Source of the DNA: Vibrio sp. S9_S30 | GTDB lineage: Bacteria > Pseudomonadota > Gammaproteobacteria > Enterobacterales > Vibrionaceae | Reading direction: 5' to 3' | Assembly (NCBI RefSeq): GCF_014694455.1 | Contig: NZ_JAAUWT010000001.1 | Coordinates: forward strand, 248,001 to 312,000 | DNA: 64,000 bases | In this document: piece by piece, positions 27,590 to 36,111 of the stretch | Position numbering within the stretch: the first letter of the stretch is position 1 | Layout of the letters: each line of letters starts with the position of its first letter | Made by a program: the position numbers and the translations under genes | The notes under the pieces: generated by a model | Database searches by the model: none | Seen by the model: the letters and a program-made list of their open reading frames with translations, nothing else | What the model was told of the DNA's origin: nothing

Positions 27590-29902
27590 TTGTTTTTCTC
27601 TAAGTTTAATGGAATCGCAATGTTCGCTGTGATGGTGGTAACCGTAAGTACTGCGGTCTTACTGAGCCCTTTTGTTGTCGCGCAGGACACTGCTGAAGAA
27701 AAAGAGCGACCAGTTGTCGCTGTCGTTTTGGCAGGTGGCGGTGCAAAAGGCGCGGCCCATATCGGCGTGTTGAAAGCCTTAGAAGAAATGCATATTCCGG
27801 TTGATATCATTACGGGTACCAGCATGGGGGCATTTGTTGGCGGTTTGTATTCTACAGGGATGTCTGCGGATGAAATAGAGTCGTTTATTTACACAGTTGA
27901 TTGGAGTAGCGGTTATCGTGATCGAGTTGACCGAGAGCATTTGTCCGTCCGCGAAAAAAACTATTTTGACCGATACCAGATCAACACAGGTTTAGGGCTA
28001 CGTTGGATTGAAGTCTCTGTGCCACGTGGAGTAGTACAAGGGCAGAATATGTATAAGATCTTACGAGAGACAGCCGGAAACATTCCCCCCATGGCGTCAT
28101 TCGATGAGTTAGCGGTGAAGTATCGTGCCGTCGCTACAGACATTGTTGAACTGGAACCCGTTGTATTGGACAGTGGTTATTTAACGGATGCCATGATGGC
28201 CAGTATGTCTGTTCCGGGGGCTTTACCACCATTTTCTTTAGGGGGGAGGCTGCTGGTTGATGGCGGGGTAACCAATAACATGCCCGTTGAGCTCGCGCGA
28301 TCGATGGGGGCCGACTTGGTCATTGCCGTCGATATCAGTACGAACTATCAATCCGAACAAGAGCTAAAAACATTCCTCAATGTGGGGGATCAGCTCTCTA
28401 ATTATATGGTTCAAAGCAGCACTCAACGGCAGGCAACCCACTTAAAAGATAAGGATGTGTTGCTCACACCGAATGTTGGCAATATGTCGACGACAGAATT
28501 TTCCCGCATGCCCGATGCGTATGAATTGGGCTACCTTGCGGCGATTGACTCTAAAGAGGCGTTAGAGCCCTTCGTGGTTTCCCCTGCTCTTTACCAAAAG
28601 TACATTTATCGAAAACAAGAAGCTCGAAAAGCCATTGATTACGGTGACGAACTCATCATTGATGATATCGTCATCAATAACAACAGCCACTATAACGAAA
28701 GCGTGCTAAAACAGTTTCTCGGTCTAGAAGTGGGTCGACGGTATGGTTTAGAAGAACTTGAAGGGCATGTTCAGCAGTTATATTCACTTAATCGTTTTGA
28801 ACAGGTTCTTTATCGCTATGAAAAAGTAGACGGAAAAACCACACTACATATTGAAGTCAACGAAAAGGAGTGGGGGCCCAATTACGTTAACTTTCGCTTC
28901 TTTCTTGAAGATGATTTTCAAACAACAAGTCAATATTCCATTGGGGTAAGTACAATTTTTACAGCACTGAATGATCAAGGTGCAGAAATCCGAACCAATC
29001 TCGAAATGGGATCTGAAAAATTGATCGAGGCGGAACTCTATAGCCCAATAATGAATGAGCAGAATGTGTTTGCCAGTGCAACCATGACTTATCGGAATGA
29101 AAATAAGAAAGCGCCATTCGGGGTGGATGGGGCGGAAGACATTTCTCTTGGGGGAGTCAAAGACTATATTCCAATTAACTATGTGCAGTTTTCATCCGAG
29201 CTCGCTTTGGGTGTGAACCCCACATTTTATCAGGAATTTAAGGCTGGTATCCGGTATACCTCTGGCGAAATTTCGCTATCGACTTTGCCCACGTTATGGC
29301 AAGGATTGTTCAATCGAAAAGGCATATTTGCGCGGTATCGGTACGACACGTTTGATGATATGAATTTCCCGTCTCAAGGTAGTCTCGCACATTTTGAACT
29401 GCTGGCATCGGAAGACAATATTCAAGAGGAACAGAATAGCGACTACACCAGTGATCGTGTTAATGAAGTCGCGATAAAGTTAGGGCATTCAGAAAGCCAT
29501 GAACGTCATACTTTGGTCGGGATGGCGGAATACGAAGTCACGCGAAGCCGTAATGCGTCGGTTCCGATCATGCCTAAGTCACTTGGTGGTTTTTTAAGCT
29601 TATCAGGCATCCCGGGTAAAAGCCTTATCGGTCAAAACAAGATATTCGGCAGTTTAGTGTATCGATACCGCTGGTTTGATAATAACTTTGGCCTGTTTCA
29701 GTCCCCAGTTTACTTGGGAGCATCGGTTGAATATGGCGGAGTGTGGTCTGATCCCAACATTAAAGTCAGTGAAGCGCCGATGTACGTCGCAGGCTCGCTA
29801 TTTGCGGGTGTAAAATCCCCCATAGGGCCTATAATTTTAGCGTATGGGCAGACGGAGCAGAATTTCAATTCAGTATATCTGATCGTGGGAACGGCATTTT
29901 AG
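27590..29902 (+). CDS. Patatin-like phospholipase fused to POTRA and beta-barrel (type Vd autotransporter)
   Basis: I place the start at TTG 27590, 5 bases after GGAG, giving 770 residues; the GTG two codons earlier overlaps the ribosome site. A signal peptide ends near residue 32 (VVAQ). The patatin domain has the oxyanion loop AGGGAKGAAH near 48-57, nucleophile S78 in GTSMG, and D224 in DGGVTNN. From about 360 a POTRA-like segment and then a BamA/Omp85-type 16-strand barrel follow, ending in LIVGTAF with a terminal Phe, as outer-membrane proteins do. PlpD of Pseudomonas is the known example of this architecture. All catalytic residues are present, so the lipase should be active; substrates are unknown. 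Confidence 0.9.
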   Translation: MFFSKFNGIAMFAVMVVTVSTAVLLSPFVVAQDTAEEKERPVVAVVLAGGGAKGAAHIGVLKALEEMHIPVDIITGTSMGAFVGGLYSTGMSADEIESFIYTVDWSSGYRDRVDREHLSVREKNYFDRYQINTGLGLRWIEVSVPRGVVQGQNMYKILRETAGNIPPMASFDELAVKYRAVATDIVELEPVVLDSGYLTDAMMASMSVPGALPPFSLGGRLLVDGGVTNNMPVELARSMGADLVIAVDISTNYQSEQELKTFLNVGDQLSNYMVQSSTQRQATHLKDKDVLLTPNVGNMSTTEFSRMPDAYELGYLAAIDSKEALEPFVVSPALYQKYIYRKQEARKAIDYGDELIIDDIVINNNSHYNESVLKQFLGLEVGRRYGLEELEGHVQQLYSLNRFEQVLYRYEKVDGKTTLHIEVNEKEWGPNYVNFRFFLEDDFQTTSQYSIGVSTIFTALNDQGAEIRTNLEMGSEKLIEAELYSPIMNEQNVFASATMTYRNENKKAPFGVDGAEDISLGGVKDYIPINYVQFSSELALGVNPTFYQEFKAGIRYTSGEISLSTLPTLWQGLFNRKGIFARYRYDTFDDMNFPSQGSLAHFELLASEDNIQEEQNSDYTSDRVNEVAIKLGHSESHERHTLVGMAEYEVTRSRNASVPIMPKSLGGFLSLSGIPGKSLIGQNKIFGSLVYRYRWFDNNFGLFQSPVYLGASVEYGGVWSDPNIKVSEAPMYVAGSLFAGVKSPIGPIILAYGQTEQNFNSVYLIVGTAF

Positions 29903-29988
29903 TTCAAGATAATTCAATCATATTCATAGAACTTTAGTCTCAAGTTGCTATGTTGGTCAAAATGATAAGATTTTAATGTTAAGTTAAA

Positions 29989-29997
29989 TTTGCTATT
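29989..29997 (+). promoter_or_regulatory. Candidate extended -10 promoter for acnB
   Basis: The sequence TGCTATTCT is an extended -10 element (TG-N-TATTCT). It would start transcription near 30004, giving a leader of about 150 bases before acnB. No good -35 element is seen, as is common with extended -10 promoters. Confidence 0.4.
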
Positions 29998-30020
29998 CTC
30001 CACCCCACAGTTTGGCCCTA

Positions 30021-30074
30021 TGCCGCTGTTGATTATTAAGAATCAGAATAAGACTATTCATAATAAAAGCGGCA
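30021..30074 (+). promoter_or_regulatory. Long hairpin in the acnB 5' leader
   Basis: TGCCGCT at 30021 is complementary to AGCGGCA at 30068. Inside, ATTAT pairs with ATAAT, with small bulges between. The element sits in the leader 78 bases before the acnB start. In E. coli, acnB expression is controlled post-transcriptionally by apo-AcnB binding and by RyhB, so a structured leader is plausible as a control site here. Confidence 0.55.
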
Positions 30075-30151
30075 AGGCAGCCAAGTTTTTCCAAGGATGT
30101 TTGCACCTCTTGAACATAAGGGAGGTCAAACCGCAATGAGAGGAATAAGTC

Positions 30152-32740
30152 GTGCTTGAAGCCTACCGTAAACATGTCGAAGAGCGTGCCGCAGAGGGAG
30201 TGGTTCCTAGACCCCTTGATGCAGAACAAGTCGCGGGACTTGTCGAATTATTAAAAAATCCGCCAGCCGGCGAAGAAGCTTTCCTTATTGATCTTCTAGA
30301 AAATCGTATTCCACCTGGTGTAGATGAAGCCGCGTATGTTAAAGCAGGTTTCCTGACCGCCATTACCAAGAATGAAGTTGTGTCTCCGTTAGTCAGTCGT
30401 GAAAAAGCGGCGGAACTTCTTGGTACGATGCAAGGTGGATACAACATTGAATCTCTGGTTTCTCTACTGGATGATGCAGATCTAGCACCAATTGCAGTAA
30501 AAGCACTTTCCCATACATTATTAATGTTTGATGCTTTTTATGACGTTGAAGAAAAAGCCAAAGCAGGGAATGCATTTGCACAACAAGTCCTTCAATCATG
30601 GGCGGATGCAGATTGGTTTATGTCGAAAGAAAAAGTGGCAGAGAAAATCACCGTTAAGGTGTTTAAAGTTACTGGTGAAACGAACACCGACGATCTGTCG
30701 CCCGCACCAGATGCATGGTCTCGTCCAGATATTCCAGTGCACGCGAAAGCGATGCTGAAGATGGAGCGTGAAGGCATCATCCCTGACGAACAGGGCAATG
30801 TTGGCCCTCTCAAGCAAATTGAAGAACTGCAAAAAGACGGCATTCCTCTGGCTTATGTTGGGGATGTTGTCGGAACGGGTTCGTCTCGTAAATCGGCGAC
30901 TAACTCCGTCCTTTGGTTTATGGGAGAAGATATTCCTTTCGTACCAAACAAGCGTACTGGCGGTGTTTGTCTAGGCGGTAAGATTGCCCCAATTTTCTAC
31001 AATACGATGGAAGATTCAGGTGCATTGCCTATTGAACTCGACGTTCAAGAGATGAATATGGGCGATATCATCGATATCTTCCCGTATGAAGGTGTTGTAC
31101 GCAAGAATGGCGTTGAAATCTCAAGCTTTGAATTGAGCAAAGTGTTGTTGGATGAAGTGCGTGCTGGTGGTCGTATTCCATTGATCATTGGTCGTGGCTT
31201 AACTAGCCGTGCTCGTAACTCTCTTGGTCTTGCTGACTCTGATTTGTTCGCGAAGCCAGTGGAACCTTCTGTTTCGGATAAAGGTTATACGCTTGCTCAG
31301 AAGATGGTGGGTAAGGCATGTGGCGTAGAAGGTGTGCGTGCAGGTCAGTACTGTGAACCAATGATGACAACGGTGGGGTCTCAAGATACAACCGGTCCAA
31401 TGACTCGTGATGAATTGAAAGATTTAGCGTGTCTTGGCTTCTCAGCAGATTTAGTGATGCAGTCATTCTGTCATACGTCGGCTTACCCGAAACCTGTTGA
31501 TGTGACTACTCACCATACGTTGCCCGATTTCATCATGAACCGTGGGGGCGTATCGCTACGTCCGGGTGATGGTGTTATCCATTCATGGCTCAACCGTATG
31601 CTTCTTCCTGATACTGTTGGTACAGGTGGTGACTCACATACTCGTTTCCCTCTCGGTATTTCTTTCCCTGCGGGTTCAGGTTTGGTTGCATTTGCGGCAG
31701 CAACTGGGGTCATGCCTCTGGATATGCCTGAGTCTATTTTGGTGCGCTTTAAAGGCGACATGCAGCCAGGTATCACACTTCGAGACTTGGTGCATGCGAT
31801 CCCTTACTACGCCATTCAGCAAGGTCTTTTGACGGTAGAAAAAGCGGGTAAGATCAACGAATTCTCTGGTCGTATTCTTGAAATTGAAGGTGTTGAACAT
31901 CTCACCGTAGAACAAGCGTTTGAACTCTCAGACGCCTCGGCAGAGCGTTCCGCTGCGGGCTGTACGGTTAAATTGTCTCGAGAATCCATCGAAGAATACC
32001 TAAACTCTAATATCACTATGCTTAAGTGGATGATTTCAGAGGGATATGGTGACGTACGTACGATTGAGCGCCGTGTGACCGCAATGGAAGAGTGGTTGGC
32101 TAATCCTGAGTTACTGGAAGCAGACAGTGATGCAGAATATGCGCACATTATCGAAATCGACTTGGCGGATATCAGTGAGCCAATTCTTTGCGCACCAAAT
32201 GATCCAGATGACGCTCGTCTTCTATCTGACGTCCAAGGTACTAAGATCGATGAGGTTTTCATTGGTTCTTGTATGACGAATATCGGACACTTCCGCGCAG
32301 CTGGTAAACTTCTTGATAAGCATAAGGGTCAGCTGGATACGCGTTTGTGGATTGCGCCACCAACGAAAATGGATCGTGATCAGCTTACAGAAGAAGGCTA
32401 CTACGGTATTTATGGTCGGGCGGGCGTTCGTATTGAAACACCAGGGTGTTCTTTATGTATGGGTAACCAAGCAAGAGTGGCTGATAAAGCTACAGTAATG
32501 TCGACTTCTACGCGTAACTTCCCTAACCGCTTAGGTAATGGTGCAAATGTATACTTAGCTTCTGCTGAGTTATCTGCGGTAGGTGCTATTCTTGGTCGTA
32601 TTCCTACGAAAGAAGAATATCTAGAGTACGCGAAGCAAATCGATGCAACAGCGGCAGATACATACCGTTACCTCAACTTCCATAAGATGGGGCAGTACAC
32701 GGAAAAAGCAAACACGGTTATCTTCCAAGGTCCAGTATAG
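30152..32740 (+). CDS. acnB: Aconitate hydratase B
   Basis: The 862-residue TCA cycle enzyme (citrate to isocitrate, 4Fe-4S) starts at [19 protein letters not shown] is the conserved AcnB N-terminus with the HEAT-like domain 1-160. The swivelling domain ([13 protein letters not shown]) precedes the catalytic domains as is specific for AcnB. Iron-sulfur ligands are in [10 protein letters not shown] near 707-716 and PGCSLCMGN near 768-776. Length is normal. In E. coli it is followed directly by yacL; here an array of small genes separates them. Confidence 0.99.
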   Translation: MLEAYRKHVEERAAEGVVPRPLDAEQVAGLVELLKNPPAGEEAFLIDLLENRIPPGVDEAAYVKAGFLTAITKNEVVSPLVSREKAAELLGTMQGGYNIESLVSLLDDADLAPIAVKALSHTLLMFDAFYDVEEKAKAGNAFAQQVLQSWADADWFMSKEKVAEKITVKVFKVTGETNTDDLSPAPDAWSRPDIPVHAKAMLKMEREGIIPDEQGNVGPLKQIEELQKDGIPLAYVGDVVGTGSSRKSATNSVLWFMGEDIPFVPNKRTGGVCLGGKIAPIFYNTMEDSGALPIELDVQEMNMGDIIDIFPYEGVVRKNGVEISSFELSKVLLDEVRAGGRIPLIIGRGLTSRARNSLGLADSDLFAKPVEPSVSDKGYTLAQKMVGKACGVEGVRAGQYCEPMMTTVGSQDTTGPMTRDELKDLACLGFSADLVMQSFCHTSAYPKPVDVTTHHTLPDFIMNRGGVSLRPGDGVIHSWLNRMLLPDTVGTGGDSHTRFPLGISFPAGSGLVAFAAATGVMPLDMPESILVRFKGDMQPGITLRDLVHAIPYYAIQQGLLTVEKAGKINEFSGRILEIEGVEHLTVEQAFELSDASAERSAAGCTVKLSRESIEEYLNSNITMLKWMISEGYGDVRTIERRVTAMEEWLANPELLEADSDAEYAHIIEIDLADISEPILCAPNDPDDARLLSDVQGTKIDEVFIGSCMTNIGHFRAAGKLLDKHKGQLDTRLWIAPPTKMDRDQLTEEGYYGIYGRAGVRIETPGCSLCMGNQARVADKATVMSTSTRNFPNRLGNGANVYLASAELSAVGAILGRIPTKEEYLEYAKQIDATAADTYRYLNFHKMGQYTEKANTVIFQGPV

Positions 32741-32770
32741 CAACGTAGTAACCTGCAACATTTTGATAAA

Positions 32771-32796
32771 ACGGTCCAATGTTGGACCGTTTTTTT
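32771..32796 (+). terminator. acnB terminator, partly copied into each downstream unit
   Basis: The stem ACGGTCCAA / TTGGACCGT with loop TG and a T-run is a strong terminator. The right half, from CCAATGTTGG onward, recurs at the start of the next three repeat units; only this copy has the complete stem. Confidence 0.88.
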
Positions 32797-32932
32797 ATTT
32801 TTTGAAAGTTCGCTATTAGAGAAATTTTATTTGTAAATTGGCTCTGGGTTCGCTTTTGGTCTCAATTTCGGTATTTATTGTTGGTGTTGCATATTCTATT
32901 GGGTCGATTTCATCTTATTTAATCTCTCTTAT

Positions 32933-32959
32933 TTGACTTTGTATTGGAGGAGTTATAGT
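32933..32959 (+). promoter_or_regulatory. Candidate promoter of Cys-rich peptide gene 1
   Basis: TTGACT at 32933 and TATAGT at 32954 are separated by 15 bases, shorter than ideal. The same arrangement occurs at 33791, 34647 and 35446, but the -10 reads TACAGT in the last two. A GGAGG between the elements looks like a ribosome site but would be outside the transcript if TATAGT is the -10. Confidence 0.4.
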
Positions 32960-32981
32960 GCTGAATGAGGTATTAAACTGC

Positions 32982-33001
32982 ATGCGTAAAACCGTACGCA
33001 T
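32982..33001 (+). promoter_or_regulatory. Leader hairpin before Cys-rich peptide gene 1
   Basis: ATGCGTA / TACGCAT forms a perfect 7-base stem around AAACCG, 55 bases before the gene. In units 2 and 3 one pair becomes G-T and the stem is kept; in unit 4 a mismatch appears. Confidence 0.4.
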
Positions 33002-33056
33002 AACTGGCGTCGACACCTGTGCATTTCTTATTATGAACAACAAAGGAAATATGGAT

Positions 33057-33347
33057 ATGAAAAAGCTACTAATCTCTCTTGTACTGACTTGCATTTCAAT
33101 GGCTTCTTCAGCAACATCGCATCAATTGGAAGATACGAGCACGGTAAACCTAGAGCGCGCAAGTGCATTTGCCCACACGGTGAAACAGAACGAGATGTTT
33201 AGCCAGCCTTCTTTGACTCTTGTTAGGTCTAGTGCTGCTTCTCGTGCTTGTAATTCAATATGTCGTTCACTGAACTTTGCATGTTTAAAAAGTGGCAAAA
33301 AAACTTGTGCGATAGAGCTATCAAGCTGCAAGGCGCGCTGTTTCTAA
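33057..33347 (+). CDS. Secreted cysteine-rich peptide, array copy 1
   Basis: The gene encodes 96 residues of an unrecognised family. MKKLLISLVLTCISMASSA is a Sec signal peptide with cleavage expected after ASSA. A polar pro-region follows (residues 20-60, containing DTSTVNLERASAF), then a 33-residue domain with six Cys spaced 3-6-7-6-3 that ends CF. The domain has net positive charge (several Arg and Lys). I chose the ATG at 33057 because copy 2 has ATA in place of the ATG two codons upstream, while AAGGAAAT and this ATG are kept in all copies. In this copy alone an upstream GTG with a GGAGG site is also in frame. The peptide is likely to be oxidised in the periplasm or outside; function unknown, toxin or antimicrobial possible. 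Confidence 0.85.
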   Translation: MKKLLISLVLTCISMASSATSHQLEDTSTVNLERASAFAHTVKQNEMFSQPSLTLVRSSAASRACNSICRSLNFACLKSGKKTCAIELSSCKARCF

Positions 33348-33365
33348 CTCCTCTGAACCAATGAT

Positions 33366-33416
33366 AAAGGTGGCTGATTCTTTTGTGTTTAATATCCTAG
33401 AGTCAGTGACCTTTTC
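33366..33416 (+). terminator. Hairpin terminator of peptide gene 1
   Basis: AAAGGTGGCTGA pairs with TCAGTGACCTTTT with one mismatch and a wobble, followed by a T-rich end. The same element follows copies 2 and 4. Confidence 0.6.
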
Positions 33417-33547
33417 TATTTCTACAATATCTTCCCCATATCCGATACTCAACGTTAAGTACGTGCCTTAGCGATGCCCCCTCAGTTTGGTTGATCATTT
33501 CCATTAACTCCTTTATTGGATCGGAAGCACAGCTCTTCTCATTTCAG

Positions 33548-33633
33548 TTGGCTTCAAGAAGAAGTGAACGCACAAATCAGTGTGATTAACAGTGTTTTGC
33601 AAAGACTTGAGTGGGTGGTTAAAGGTCATCATC
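33548..33633 (+). pseudogene. yacL fragment at the end of unit 1
   Basis: These 86 bases match the intact yacL at 36192-36277 with a few changes. There is no start, and the fragment ends abruptly at GGTCATCATC where the acnB-terminator sequence begins. Confidence 0.92.
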
Positions 33634-33913
33634 CCAATGTTGGACCGTTTTTTTATTTTTTGAAAGTTCGCTATTAGAGAAATTTTATTTGTAAATTGGC
33701 TCTGGGTTCGCTTTTGGTCTCAATTTCGGTATTGATTGTTGGTGTTGCATATTCTATTGGGTCGATTTCATCTTATTTAATCTCTCTTATTTGACTTTGT
33801 ATTGGAGGAGTTATAGTGCTGATGCGGTATTGAACTGTATGCGTAAAACCGTATGCATAACTGGCGTCGACACCTGTGCATTTCTTATTATGAACAACAA
33901 AGGAAATATAGAT

Positions 33914-34204
33914 ATGAAAAAGCTACTAATCTCTCTTGTACTGACTTGCATTTCAATGGCTTCTTCAGCAACAGTACATCAAGCGGAAGATACGAGCACG
34001 GTAAACCTAGAGCGCGCAAGTGCATTTGCCCACACGATGAAACAGAACGAGATGTTTAGTCAGCCTTCTTTGACTCTTGTTAGGTCTAGTGCTTCTTCTC
34101 ATGCTTGTCATGCAGTATGTAGTTCACTGCACTCTAACTGTATAAGTCGTGGCAAAAAAAGTTGCTCGGCAGAGCTAGCAGGCTGCCAGGCGAGCTGTTT
34201 CTAA
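33914..34204 (+). CDS. Secreted cysteine-rich peptide, array copy 2
   Basis: The gene encodes 96 residues. The signal peptide is identical to copy 1 at DNA level for 60 bases, and the pro-region has only five replacements in residues 20-63. The cysteine domain (34103-34201) keeps spacing 3-6-7-6-3 and the final CF, but 17 of its 33 residues differ from copy 1. Upstream the codon GATATAGAT rules out the earlier ATG, so translation must start at MKKLL unless a weak start further upstream is used. Own promoter-like elements at 33791-33817 and a hairpin behind. Function unknown. Confidence 0.85.
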   Translation: MKKLLISLVLTCISMASSATVHQAEDTSTVNLERASAFAHTMKQNEMFSQPSLTLVRSSASSHACHAVCSSLHSNCISRGKKSCSAELAGCQASCF

Positions 34205-34222
34205 CTCCTCTGAACCGATGAT

Positions 34223-34273
34223 AAAGGTGGCTGATTCTTTTGTGTTTAATATCCTAGAGTCAGTGACCTTTTC
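34223..34273 (+). terminator. Hairpin terminator of peptide gene 2
   Basis: Same imperfect stem as after copy 1 (AAAGGTGGCTGA with TCAGTGACCTTTT). Confidence 0.6.
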
Positions 34274-34404
34274 TATATCTACAATATCTTCCCCATATCC
34301 GATACTCAACGTTAAGTACGTGCCTTAGCGATGCCCCCTCAGTTTGGTTGATCATTTCCATTAACTCCTTTATTGGATCGGAAGCACAGCTCTTCTCATT
34401 TCAG

Positions 34405-34490
34405 TTGGCTTCAAGAATAAGTGAACGCACAAATCAGTGTGATTAACAGTGTTTTGCAAAGACTTGAGTGGGTGGTTAAAGGTCATCATC
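34405..34490 (+). pseudogene. yacL fragment at the end of unit 2
   Basis: These 86 bases match yacL as in unit 1. A G to T change turns a Glu codon into TAA, so the piece is decayed and not translated as YacL. Confidence 0.92.
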
Positions 34491-34769
34491 CCAATGTTGG
34501 ATCGTTTTTTATTTTTTGAAAGTTCGCTATTAGAGAAATTTTATTTGTAAATTGGCTCTAGGTTCGCTTTTGGTCTCAATTTCGGTATTGATTGTTGGTG
34601 TTGCATATTCTATTGGGTTGATTTCATCTTATTTAATCTCTCTTATTTGACTTTGTACTGGAGGAGTTACAGTGCTGATGCGGTATTAAACTGCATGCGT
34701 AAAACCGTATGCATAAATGGCGTCGACACCTGTGCATTTCTTATTATGAACAACAAAGGAAATATGGAT

Positions 34770-35060
34770 ATGAAAAAGCTACTAATCTCTCTTGTACTGA
34801 CTTGCATTTCAATGGCTTCTTCAGCAACACCGCATCAAGCGGAAGATACGAGCACGGTAAACTTAGAGCGCGTAAGTGCATTTGCCCAAACTTTAAAACT
34901 GAACGAAGCGTCTAGTCAGCCACTACTTGATGTTGCATTTGATGGTTCTATCGCTTGCAAAGCTAGATGCTCGTCTGTTTATGTCATTTGTAAATCTCGT
35001 GGTGAGTCAAGTAGTTCATGTATTGCAGAGAAAATAAACTGTGAAGCAAGCTGTATCTAA
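34770..35060 (+). CDS. Secreted cysteine-rich peptide, array copy 3
   Basis: The gene encodes 96 residues. Signal peptide identical to the other copies. The pro-region diverges after residue 38 (QTLKLNEASSQPLLD in place of HTMKQNEMFSQPSLT), and the cysteine domain has spacing 3-6-9-6-3, two residues longer in the middle loop, ending CI. The changed part continues into the 3' flank, which suggests recombination with another allele rather than point mutation alone. Function unknown. Confidence 0.84.
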   Translation: MKKLLISLVLTCISMASSATPHQAEDTSTVNLERVSAFAQTLKLNEASSQPLLDVAFDGSIACKARCSSVYVICKSRGESSSSCIAEKINCEASCI

Positions 35061-35090
35061 CGATCTTACAGCTTAATGTGTAATAACCGC

Positions 35091-35148
35091 AAAGGTCGCT
35101 GATGTTCTCTGATGCTGAAATAGTTGGGGGTGAACAGCGACCTTTTTA
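35091..35148 (+). terminator. Hairpin terminator of peptide gene 3
   Basis: AAAGGTCGCTG pairs with CAGCGACCTTTTT across a loop of about 34 bases. The outer stem resembles that of the other units, but the sequence between is unrelated. Confidence 0.6.
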
Positions 35149-35168
35149 TCCTCTCGCAGCTCAGGTGA

Positions 35169-35289
35169 GTTAAATACAGCATGGGATATGAGATCGTAGG
35201 TCGTTGGCTTCAAGAAGAAGTGAACGCACAAATCAGTGTGATTAACGGTGTCTTGCAAAGACTTGAGTGGGTGGTTAAAGGTCATCATC
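35169..35289 (+). pseudogene. yacL fragment at the end of unit 3
   Basis: These 121 bases align without gaps to yacL 36157-36277, with a few substitutions. It retains the region missing from units 1 and 2 but has no yacL start. Confidence 0.92.
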
Positions 35290-35568
35290 CCAATGTTGGA
35301 TCGTTTTTTATTTTTTGAAAGTTCGCTATTGGAGAAATTTTATTTGTAAATTGGCTCTAGGTTCGCTTTTAGTCTCAATTTCGGTATTGATTGTTGGTGT
35401 TGCATATTCTATTGGGTTGATTTCATCTTATTTAATCTTTCTTATTTGACTTTGTACTGGAGGAGTTACAGTGCTGATGCGGTATTAAACTGTATGCTTA
35501 AAACCGTATGCATAACTGGCGTCGACACCTGTGCATTTCTTATTATGAATAACAAAGGAAATATGGAT

Positions 35569-35862
35569 ATGAAAAAGCTACTAATCTCTCTTGTACTGAC
35601 TTGCATTTCAATGGCTTCTTCAGCAACAATACATCAAGCGGAAGATACGAGCACGGTAAACCTAGAACGCGCAAGTGCATTTGCCCACACGATGAAACAG
35701 AACGAAATGTTCAGTCAGCCTTCTCTGGCTCTTGTTAAGTCTAATTCTAAGCTTCTTTGTGAAACAAAGTGTCAAGGATCTTATGGTGTCTGTATAGCTC
35801 GTACTGGCGGATCTGCGACATGCGTGGCACAGCTGGCAACCTGCCAAGCAAGATGTGCCTAA
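35569..35862 (+). CDS. Secreted cysteine-rich peptide, array copy 4
   Basis: The gene encodes 97 residues. Signal peptide and pro-region are almost the same as in copy 2. The cysteine domain spacing is 3-6-9-6-3 and it ends CA; most residues between the cysteines differ from all other copies. The 3' flank resembles units 1 and 2, so in this copy the divergence is confined to the cysteine domain. Function unknown. Confidence 0.85.
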   Translation: MKKLLISLVLTCISMASSATIHQAEDTSTVNLERASAFAHTMKQNEMFSQPSLALVKSNSKLLCETKCQGSYGVCIARTGGSATCVAQLATCQARCA

Positions 35863-35880
35863 TTCCTCTGAGCTAATAAT

Positions 35881-35932
35881 AAAGGTGGCTGATTCTTTTG
35901 TGTTTAAGATCCTAGAGTCAGTGACCTTTTCT
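35881..35932 (+). terminator. Hairpin terminator of peptide gene 4
   Basis: Same imperfect stem as after copies 1 and 2, ending in TTTTCTATTT. Confidence 0.6.
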
Positions 35933-36111
35933 ATTTCCACAATATCTTCCCCATATCCGACACTCAACGTTAAGTCAGTGCCTTAGTTACGCCCCCTCAG
36001 TTTGGCTGGTCATTTCCATTAACTCCTTTATTGGATAGGAAGCACTGTTCTTCTCATTTCAATTGGCTTAGTGGTACACTCCGCGTCTTCACGATTTTTC
36101 GAGTAAACGTC

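Larger units (their letters stand above)
32776..33633 (+). repeat. Tandem unit 1 (858 bp)
   Basis: The unit runs from CCAATGTTGG inside the acnB terminator to GGTCATCATC inside a yacL fragment. It contains a leader region, one Cys-rich peptide gene, a terminator hairpin and an 86-base piece of yacL. The yacL piece lacks the 128 bases between two TTGGCTT copies seen in unit 4, so it arose by deletion across this 7-base direct repeat. Confidence 0.95.
33634..34490 (+). repeat. Tandem unit 2 (857 bp)
   Basis: This unit has the same borders and layout as unit 1. After the peptide gene the 289 bases differ from unit 1 at only 3 positions, so units 1 and 2 are a recent duplication, yet their cysteine domains differ strongly. 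Confidence 0.95.
34491..35289 (+). repeat. Tandem unit 3 (799 bp)
   Basis: The start border and leader are as in the other units. From about 34890 the sequence departs: the second half of the peptide gene and the next 108 bases do not match units 1, 2 or 4. The yacL piece at the end is longer (121 bases) and of independent shape. This unit looks like a mosaic or an older copy. Confidence 0.92.

Noticed and set aside
33791..33913. Longer N-terminus for the peptide genes (MTLYWRSYSADAV...)
   Set aside because: The open frame upstream in copies 2-4 has no ribosome site and does not align in frame with copy 1. The signal peptide would be buried. It is open probably because the copies are recent.
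33057..35862. Double-glycine leader microcins
   Set aside because: No GG or GA motif at the junction and no dedicated peptidase-transporter nearby; the leader is a typical Sec signal peptide.
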